From Actinernus sp. WN-2022 (Eukaryota; Cnidaria; Anthozoa; Actiniaria; Actinernidae): 64,000 nucleotides of DNA. The DNA is taken from contig JAOWCC010001589.1 in assembly GCA_030867875.1 (NCBI GenBank), positions 71,881,537-71,945,536 on the forward strand, read 5' to 3'. The position numbers and the translations under genes are program-made. The notes below the pieces were generated by a model. It did no database searches. It was not told where the DNA came from and saw nothing but the letters and a program-made list of their open reading frames with translations. Numbering within the stretch: position 1 is the first letter of the stretch; each line of letters opens with the position of its first letter. Positions 55,246 to 64,000 of the stretch are shown one piece after another.

Positions 55246-56636
55246 GTTAAGGCTATGTAATTATGTTACTTTATATTAATACAGGGTTTTCAATAAGTTT
55301 TCACATAATTATTATTTACTGTGTAGCTGCCAGATAAATAATTTCAAACTTCCCCTTAATTTTCATACTCTTTTCGATGGAGATCCTAGTTCCTTTGTCT
55401 GGGTAAAGTAGCCATGCAGCACAAATACCCAGAGAAGAAGGCAAATTTCACTAGCTCTTTATAAATTGAAGGGCTGTGTGCAACAAGGGCGTAAGTGACT
55501 CCTGATCACATTCTAAATTTTCCTTCAAATTCTTTGAACACATTTTCTAATAGCCTGTGTTCAGCCGTCTGTCTCCCCTCAAAACTCGGGAAGGGATGTC
55601 TGTGCTACAGTCGTAAATCGTGTTCCGGCATAATTTTGCATAAATTACATCTCGATTGCCATTGGCCGAGAAACGCTAGACAGTACACATTGTAGATTTC
55701 AGTTTGTTCATTTCCTATTGTTAACAGCAATGCAAGAGACAAAGAGGGAGGACGCGCTGGGAAGCGGGAGAAATAAAATAAATTCCCTTCTTCGATAGCC
55801 TATACACAGACCTCCGTAATCCCTTCAAAGGAAGGGATTTGGAGATCTTTCTTTCCTCGAGGAAGTGGAAGATTGGATGAATTCGTGAGTTTGAGAACCA
55901 CGTGAACTAGAGGTTTGAGAAGTCGCGCTCGTAGCAACTCGCCCGACCGCCGAGGCTATTGATATTGCTTCTGGTTGATCGTCTCCCACAGCCGTTCGCT
56001 TTGCAAAAAGAGCTCTTGAACATGGACTTTCTTTTCGTTTTGAAGAACTAGACGATATCTGAAGAAGAACTCCAGTACCAAAATGATGGGGGTGCTTGGC
56101 AGTCATTTTGAAAATGACCCCTAAAAGATATACATAAATTGAACCATAATGTGTTTGACCCCTAAATGGTAGTATGTAAATATATAATTTATAAAGTGAT
56201 TCCATTTATTTCAAAATAAAGGAAAAAGCCATGTACATGTAACTACAAAATAATTCTACAGGGATGCATAACTAACTCGTGTGAAGAGGACACCCTAAAT
56301 TTACTGGTAAAGTATATTGGTTACGAGAATTGTTACCCCTAAAAATAAGGAGCGTTGAGCATCCCTGTCAATATAGGGAGTAATCTCCCCAGTATTTGCT
56401 TTGAAGTGGAAGGCTTTCAGTGAAGAAAATCACATGGCTATATTAGGATATAATTTGTATTAAATGACGTTGGAATCCTTTGTTTTCATCCTGCCATGTG
56501 TTTTTATAATTTCATGTTACAGTCATACAGTCATGTAAATGTAGTTTGCAAAGAGTAGGGGTATATATTCTTAAAACATAATTATTATATATCCAAGAGT
56601 TGCTCAAGGTTGTAACTGTTGGTATGGTTTTCACAG
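55246..56636. other. DNAJC24 intron 2
   Basis: About 1.4 kb. A serine-rich open frame on the minus strand (56205-55825) matches no family I recognise. Words of the form 'cccctaaaaat' (56115, 56337) resemble those in 54760-54930 and 44640. Nothing else is supported. Confidence 0.45.
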
Positions 56637-56705
56637 AAAATAGACTTCTGCAAGAATGGCCTGTGAATGCAGAAGTTGATCTGGATGATATGGAAAATAA
56701 TGGAG
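56637..56705 (+). CDS. DNAJC24: DNAJC24 exon 3
   Basis: Acceptor ggttttcacag, donor gtatgt, 69 bp, entering and leaving in phase 1. It reads NRLLQEWPVNAEVDLDDMEN after the split codon, the linker between the J domain and the zinc finger (known family pattern: hydrophobic, V/I-D-L-DDM). Phase continuity with exons 2 and 4 is exact. Confidence 0.85.
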
Positions 56706-57822
56706 GTATGTACATGCATGTATTAGGCCTGCTTTGCTTGCATCAGACCTACATGTACATACACGTACATTGTATTACAGCCAACAAACACATGTATGTT
56801 GCTTGCACATTAATAAATGTACATGTAATTGTATGTTCTCTTGCTACAATTGTGAATCATGGAATAACACATGACCAACATGATTACTGGATGTTAATTA
56901 GTACAGGTATACATGTATTGATCGTTTGCATTGATGTCACAAAAAGAATTGCCTCAAGAAAAAACTTATTAGTAAAATATTTTTAATGCTGTGTATAGAG
57001 CAGGTAAAAATATAGAAATGACCGAAATTTTGGAGCAATACAGTACTTTGTAACCGAGCTGTCGGACAAATAATATTTGAACAATTTAGTGTAATTAGTA
57101 TGCGGCAGCCATGTTGGTGTACAGCTTTGGTACACCAAGATGACAGCCAAAAACGTACTCTACAAATAAAGCTGTTTTTCCCATCAACATGATTAGCATT
57201 CACTTCAAAACACTTTATTAGATATCACTTTTAAAGGTTTATCAAGTCTAAAAAATTTAATTGGCTGAAATATATGGATTTCCTTGACATTTAGGAAATA
57301 CGCTGACCTGGACTGTCACAAAATTCAAAGTGCTGTTAGTAACTCAAAAACAAATCTCCGTATCGACGTAATTTTTTTGAAGAATACTGAGAATACCGAT
57401 ATCTAAGTCATATTAAAAGAACAGCTTCATATATATGTCTCATAGTTTAGATTTTAGAATTTTGATGATGTCACATGCAAAGGATCTATATCACAAATGA
57501 CCGAGTCCTTGCAAGAACAAAATTCTCCTGCCATTAGAAAACAAAAACAAATTAACAGAGAATTTACAATGTGATCAGAATGGTAGTCACATACATGTAC
57601 ACTTTTCTTGCACATACCCCTTCTAAAAGGACTTTTGATGCCCTTGGTTTCACATTCTTTGCATGCACACTGTCCTACATGTAAATTACAACATTGCTCA
57701 CAAACATTACATTTCGTCTACTAATGGTTCAGGAGACAATGTGTTATGGTACTGAGCATTTATCTCAGAACTCAAAGCCAACTACTCATGTGAATTACTT
57801 ATTTCCTTTCTATTAACTAAAG

Positions 57823-57989
57823 ATGGGTCCTTTACTTGGCCATGCAGATGCAGTGGAGAATACCTAATCACAGAGAAAGATCTGGAGAAAGGTCATAATA
57901 TTGTGTGCTGTTCAATGTGTACCCTGTCTATCCAAGTATTGTATGCAGTCATGAGTGATGCTGAGGAAGAACAAACTGATAAGATATAA
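57823..57989 (+). CDS. DNAJC24: DNAJC24 exon 4: CSL-type zinc finger and C-terminus
   Basis: Acceptor ttaactaaag, then GSFTWPCRCSGEYLITEKDL, EKGHNIVCCSMCTLSIQVLY and a short acidic tail ending at 57989. Four zinc ligands are visible, in CRC and CSMC. DPH-type CSL fingers usually read CxC...CxxCSL; here CSMCTL is a slight variant. The finger binds iron or zinc and serves electron transfer in diphthamide synthesis. Total predicted protein about 157 residues, close to animal DPH4. Confidence 0.92.
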
Positions 57990-59040
57990 ATGACTACAAA
58001 ACATGATAGGTATTGCTCCGTTTCATATTGTCAGTGAGACCAAAACATTGGCCAGAAGAAGTCTCTTGTTTCTCTTGATCTTTTTATCCTTGTACAAACC
58101 ACAATTATTTCCATTCTTCTTAGATCAAAGAAAGCGTGTAATAAGTATAGCTTGTATTTACATTGTATACTGTGCGACTGCTGTACTGGATGGAGCCACT
58201 TATACATTGTATAGACAATGAGAATCTGACAATAATTATTGCTCTGTATATAGTTCTCTTCTGCATGATTATAATTATACACTGTATACCAAGATGGCAT
58301 CCTTCCAAAGTTCTCATGTGGCAGATGTTTGCATTTAGTCACCACCAATTCTGACATAAAAGCCTGATTATGCCACGTTGAATAAATGGTGGTGCAATCG
58401 TGCTTCCCCGACTCGAGGTTTGTTGGGTTACCTGTGGTCTCCCCCCCACCACACACAATTTGGGGCCTTTTAAGACCGTTTATTAACTAACTAAATTCAA
58501 TGTACATACAGTGTAGCACCTTTTCTTAAACATGTAATTTATTCTTTTATTTAAGAGTGAAAACCAGTTTTTAAATACCCCAACCTGTCTAAAGCTTTTA
58601 TCTTTTATTCATTCAAAAATTCATCTCTTAAAGGAGCATTGTCAATCGAATCGAATCTTCAAGTTTCTTTAAAAGAAAACTACAAAAATAACACCATGAG
58701 ATAGAAGATAAATACCATATGAATGTCCTGATATGCTTTTCAAACGTTTTTGATAAAGGATGGTAAAGATTAAAGTGGAATACAAAATCTTATTCCAGAA
58801 ACTTGATTCGGTTACAGGGAACTGATTTCAAGTTGCTCTGAATTTCTCTTTAGAGCAGCACTCAAATCTTTGCCACATCCTTCACCAAAATTGTCTCAAA
58901 CTTTCTCCAGTATACCTGAAAAACATAAGTACTCTGCTAGTTTTTGCCTTTTGCTATTTGGGGGTCGACAGTGCCCCTTTAAGTTCAATGCTGAGATCTT
59001 TCAATGATTGTATTTATCAGTTTCTTGATTAACAAGTAAT
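57990..59040. other. Intergenic region between DNAJC24 and FH, with a TTAA MITE
   Basis: The converging genes DNAJC24 and FH are separated by about 1 kb. A TTAA-flanked element spans 58628-58982 with ends 'aggagcattgtcaatcg' and the inverse of 'gtcgacagtgcccctt', and is related to 191-270. Sequence near 58165-58230 is a diverged copy of the 19058 MITE end. A C-tract at 58440-58448 is also present. Confidence 0.55.
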
Positions 59041-59465
59041 TCATTTGGGTCCCAACATGTCCTCTGGCCTCACCCACTCATCAAACTGCTCACTAGTGAG
59101 AATCCCAAGGCTGAGGGCAGCGTCCTTGAGAGTGGTGCCCTCCTTGTGTGCCTTCTTGGCAACCTTAGCAGCATTATCGTAGCCAATGTGAGGGTTGAGA
59201 GACGTCACAAGCATGAGTGACTCCCTCAACAGCATGTCAATCCTCTCACGGTTTGCCTGTATTCCTACTACGCAGTTATCAGTGAAAGCACTACAGGAGT
59301 CTCCTATCAGGCGAATTGACTGGAGCACATTGCGCACGATCATTGGTTTGAAAACGTTCAACTCAAAGTGACCGTTGCTGCCTCCAACCGAGACAGCAGT
59401 TTGGTTCCCCATGACTTGTGCTGCGACCATTGTAATGGCTTCACACTGTGTTGGGTTCACTTTAC
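59041..59465 (-). CDS. FH: Fumarate hydratase, last exon
   Basis: An acceptor (cattcactacag) precedes 59465. The frame reads [68 protein letters not shown] and [16 protein letters not shown], stop at 59041. This is the C-terminal part of class II fumarase, which hydrates fumarate to malate in the mitochondrial matrix and the cytosol. Joined to the upstream exon it completes the family signature GSSxMPxKxNP. The match to animal FH is very close, and no defect is visible. Confidence 0.96.
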
Positions 59466-59501
59466 CTGTAGTGAATGAATACCAATACATTTATTAAATG
59501 G

Positions 59502-60218
59502 ACCTTACATTCCCTGCTAGCAGAGGTCTCTCTCTCTGTCTTGGTAACCGATGGAAGGTGAGGGGGAGACCTCTGCTGACATCCGGCGCTTGCCATTCAC
59601 ATTCATGAACGAGTCAAACCAGTTTCGAAAACACGTTTTACCGGAAATAGCTGTACGCATCAGTTGTTTGTTGCAGTTGTTTCGTGCGTTCATACTTAGA
59701 TACTTAGATACTTAGATGGTTATACTCCCTGGGATAGTTTTCACTAATACTGGGAGTTTAAATAATATATAAATTAGAATAATAATAATAAACTAAGTAA
59801 CATAATAGTAATGATAATGATAATACTACTACTACTACTACTAATGGCAGTAATACTACTACTAATAATAGTAATGATAAACTACGCGATTTAAGTCGTG
59901 ACACATACCAAAATATTAAGTAAATATTAAATAGATAAGAATAATAACTAAACATATATACGAGCGATCTATAGCCTGCGCAGGTGGCTAGGCACCTGCA
60001 TAGATCGAATGGCAGGCAGGGCGGCTGACTTGAAACTGGCTAGACTGTTAGCAGAAACTGCTTCATACAATATAAGTACACGTGAGATTGTGTCACTTGT
60101 TGCCAAGGAAACTTCACGCATGCACGACAGAGAAAGCGTCGGATGTCGGCAGAGGTCTCTCCCTCACCTTCCATTTTACCAAAACAGAGAGACCTCTGCT
60201 AGCAGGGAAGACCTTACA
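59502..60218. mobile_element. 701-bp DNA element in the FH intron, 8-bp target duplication
   Basis: The element spans 59510-60210; accttaca flanks both sides (59502-59509, 60211-60218). Ends ccctgctagcagaggtctct and inverse form inverted repeats of about 75 bp, which also share 'ggaaggtgagggagagacct'-like inner blocks. A frame at 60009-60248 has no recognised motif. An 8-bp duplication suits hAT or a related superfamily; it is probably non-autonomous. Confidence 0.8.
59758..59955. repeat. AT-rich trinucleotide-like low complexity inside the FH-intron element
   Basis: Runs of act/ata/aat units between the inverted ends; no coding sense. Confidence 0.5.
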
Positions 60219-60419
60219 AATATCACTTCCTTAAATATATGGCATTAATTTCAATGTATAAAGTAGCACTAGAAGTGAATTATATACTCAATTCAAGTAC
60301 AATTGAAATTATCATACTTCATTTAATTTGGTTTGATTGTTTCCGTTCACAGTTGCTAAAATTAACCTGCGATTATAATTAGGCTCAGTAATAACAAGGG
60401 ATTCGGAAGATGGTACATT

Positions 60420-61938
60420 CGATAGATAGATAGTTTAATAATAATCACATTGCAGCCTCACGGCTGAATTGCGTAATTCACAATAATCATACTAGTGTTA
60501 CAAGCTATAAAATAAGCACGATCAATATCTACATAAGTTAAAAATATAGTGTATCGTAATGGTAAAAATTGCTCTAGGAATTACACATGGACGGGATGAA
60601 GGTGCATTTAAAACGATTTGTCCGGGCCCTAGGAACATCAAAGGTCCGCTTTTTCCTAAGATTATGTTTGGACACATGTCTAGGTGGAAGGAGGCCATGT
60701 AATTTATGTGTCTCAGAACTTATAATGGATGAAAATAATTTCTGGCATAAATGCTGGCGTCGTTCTTGCAGGGTTACTAATTTAAATAGCTGCAAGTTGC
60801 TTGCATATGACATTTTAGGCGATATTATTGCCAAGGCCCTCTTTTGTACCCTTTCTAGGTCGTCATTAAGATATTTGGGTAACGAGTGATGGAAAACGGG
60901 CGCGCAATATTCTAAAAGAGATCTAATGCAAGTGCAATAAAAATTACAGATATCATTAGCTGGTACCCAAGAGCGTTTCAATGATACTAGAAAGTACAAA
61001 CGCTTGTTCGCTTTCTTAATTATCTCACTGATGTGAGTGTTCCATTGCAAGTCGGAAGAGATGTGCAAGCCTAATATCTTCTCATGGGAAACAACACTAA
61101 GATCTTTACCATTCAAAGTTATTGGATCGAATTCGTGTTTCTGGTTCTTAAAATCGACTACAAGTTCTTTGCATTTCTTAGCGTTGAGTTGTAGCTTGTT
61201 TTGTCGAGACCAATTTTCAACTGTTTCAACGGCATGTTGGATCTGACTATTTGCTCGTCTCGGGACAACCTCTGCTATCGACGTGTCATACTTCCAGGTA
61301 TGAACATCAGGGACTCTAAGGTCGTTAATCATGAGTAAAAACAACCACGGACCGAGCTTGGTGCCTTGTGGGACCCCGGAAGGGACGTCGCCCCACTCAG
61401 ACAGGCAGTCTTGTGAAAGTTTAACTCGCTGTTTCCTATTCATTAGGAAATCGGCTATCCAGCGCACTATGCTTCGAGGAATAGGTAAACTCAGGACCTT
61501 TTGTACTAGAATATTATGATCGATAAGGTCGAACGCCTTCTTGTAGTCGAGCAAGATGACCCTCACTGCGGCACCAGTTGCATCCGTGGCATGAGCCCAG
61601 TGATGTATCGTTGAGATGAGGGACTGTACGGTAGAAGACAAGGGAATGGCCCCGTACTGGTCAGGATCAATCCTTCCTAATACTGCAGGTGCAAGATACG
61701 ATTTCACAATGAAATCTTCCGCAACTTTAGAAATCGCAGGAGTCAGTGAGATAGGTCTAAGGTGGCTATTAACTTCCACGACTGGTTTAAGTTTTGGTAT
61801 GGGAATAACGTCAGCTAGCTTCCAAGACATACGCCCACTATTGTCTGTCTTTCCCAGTTTCGTTATTGACATCACGAAATTTCCGGTACCTTTCCTTATG
61901 AGTTGTTGATTACGGCTCGAGGCGGCACTACTGAGCAC
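60420..61938 (-). mobile_element. LINE RT insertion in FH intron, catalytic box deleted
   Basis: One open frame of about 450 codons (61938-60574) reads LADVIPIPK, HLRPISLTPAISKVAE, VILLDYKKAFDLIDH, GVPQGTKLGPWLFLLMINDL, then HTWKYDTSIAEV, KKCKELVVDF, EKILGLHISSDLQWNTH and ISPKMSYASNLQL: fingers, palm and thumb of a CR1/L2-like RT. The palm motif that should read (F/Y)xDD lacks two codons at 61287/61288, leaving KYDTS. The frame is otherwise open, so the deletion is recent or the copy spread in trans. It lies in the same orientation as FH and ends in a GATA-repeat tail (60420-60434). No endonuclease domain: 5' truncated. Confidence 0.85.
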
Positions 61939-63122
<1,184 letters not shown>

Positions 63123-63158
63123 TCAGTTATATGTGTATAATTTATAAACAAGCATCGA

Positions 63159-63309
63159 TTATTGCGGAACTCAAGGCTGAGCAAAATATGATGAATTGTC
63201 TGTGGCGAGCTACCAGTTATTTGCCATGGTCGAAGGCAGAGGTAAATAACTGTTAGCGAGACACAGACAATTATTAGTCATATTTTGCGATAACCGCAGT
63301 TCCAATAAT
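63159..63309. mobile_element. Foldback element in FH intron, about 60-bp arms
   Basis: 'attgcggaact', 'gcaaaatatgatgaattgtc' and 'cagttatttgcc' are inverted in order at the right side, ending 'gcagttccaataat'. Confidence 0.65.
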
Positions 63310-64000
63310 TGTTTTATTATTCAGTAATTGGGCATTCAAAATGCTCACAATTTCCATGTTGGGATTTGCTGTTGAACAGCACTGCGCATGCTCACAACAA
63401 TATCTGAGGCAATCTCGTTCCCAGAGCCCGCGCGTTTTTCGGCCAGCGGTGACCGAGGCTCTGGTATAATCCATAACCGGAAGCAGGATTTTATGCTTCC
63501 GGTTTGAGAGCGCATGCGTGAAAGATCGTTTACTGAGCATGCGTCGTGTATCTAATGTACTATGAATATGCGCAGAGAAAGCAACCGCTGTGGTAATAGA
63601 GCGCTGGCTTACTAAACTGATAAAATGGCCGACGGCTGAGAAAAATATATTGTTCGTCCATCTCGTGGGGATAAAAGAGAAAAAGATCCTAACGACAGTG
63701 GAACTGCTAAAGGTACCTTTTTGCCAATCGATACTAGGTTCCCTCAGAGACAAGAAAGGTATGATTTAAACTGCCGTGCTCCAAAATTCACGAGGAGGCG
63801 CTAGGTCTTATGTACACAGTGTTGGTCCGAACAAGAAGTTTAATAATTAATTGCTCCACGGGCAGTCCTTATCGTGTCCTGGACGTGTAATTTTCTTGAA
63901 TCGGTTGAATAAATGTTGTTTTAGTTGATGTGGTATAGTTATCGTTGAATATTTCGTGGTGTAACATATCGCCGGGATATCGATAGCGGATATAATTGAA
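63310..64000. other. Right-edge non-coding sequence within or beyond FH
   Basis: No FH exon was recognised here. A small inverted pair (63418-63467, 'cccagagcc' and 'ggctctgg') with an inner hairpin ('accggaagca', 'tgcttccggt', 63476-63502) is present. The frame at 63753-63274 has no recognised motif. Confidence 0.4.

Noticed and set aside
55825..56205. 126-codon minus-strand serine-rich frame in DNAJC24 intron 2
   Set aside because: Looks low-complexity with no recognisable domain or splice context; could be repeat-derived.
63274..63753. 159-codon minus-strand frame as an upstream FH exon
   Set aside because: Sequence does not resemble any part of class II fumarase and it overlaps a foldback element.

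Overview
This is an AT-rich animal nuclear genome segment, most probably from a marine invertebrate and best fitting a cnidarian such as a coral. That assignment is inference. It rests on intron-rich animal genes with GT/AG introns, CR1/L2-like LINEs, a THAP-domain transposase relic and a very dense load of TTAA-flanked and long-inverted-repeat DNA elements. No rRNA, CRISPR array or prokaryotic operon is present.

Three host genes are well supported, all in the right-hand 12 kb. MRPS10 (minus strand, five coding exons, 52107-54202, about 209 residues) encodes mitochondrial ribosomal protein uS10m. DNAJC24/DPH4 (plus strand, four exons, 54445-57989) encodes the J-domain and CSL-zinc-finger protein of diphthamide synthesis. 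The two start codons are 242 bp apart and face away from each other across a region with paired inverted CCAAT boxes, so they probably share a promoter. The last two exons of fumarate hydratase (FH, minus strand, 59041-59465 and 62915-63102) follow. The rest of FH must lie beyond the right edge. The FH intron carries a LINE reverse transcriptase whose catalytic box has lost two codons and a 701-bp DNA element with a perfect 8-bp target duplication.

From 1 to 10 kb no gene is convincing. The region holds foldback elements, a 100-bp tandem repeat, a 93-bp-arm palindrome, an array of a 15-bp motif spaced about 21 bp, TTAGG/TTAGGG-like repeats leading into a 641-bp tandem satellite, a tandem pair with tRNA-like B boxes, and a dead LINE fragment. 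From 10.6 to 23.3 kb several minus-strand exons with good splice sites suggest an unrecognised multi-exon gene. Its last exon encodes sixteen 10-residue TLPPxTVQHP repeats, and one exon carries a stop codon. Inside its span, on the opposite strand, is a broken transposon gene with a Ulp1-like cysteine protease whose catalytic residues are all present (13.8-15.7 kb).

From 23 to 41 kb the window is transposon debris: two LINEs on the minus strand (one with an endonuclease domain preceded by a 2A-like NPGP motif), inverted minisatellites, several foldback elements and a degenerate THAP-type transposase gene (37.2-40.2 kb) itself hit by two small elements.

From 41.3 to 49.2 kb is a nest of DNA transposons. 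Two copies of one family (A and B) lie head to head within a single 10-bp target duplication. A carries insertion C and B carries insertion E, and each copy preserves the empty site for the other's insertion. The nest ends with a small element carrying a RecQ-like fragment cut just before the Walker A position.
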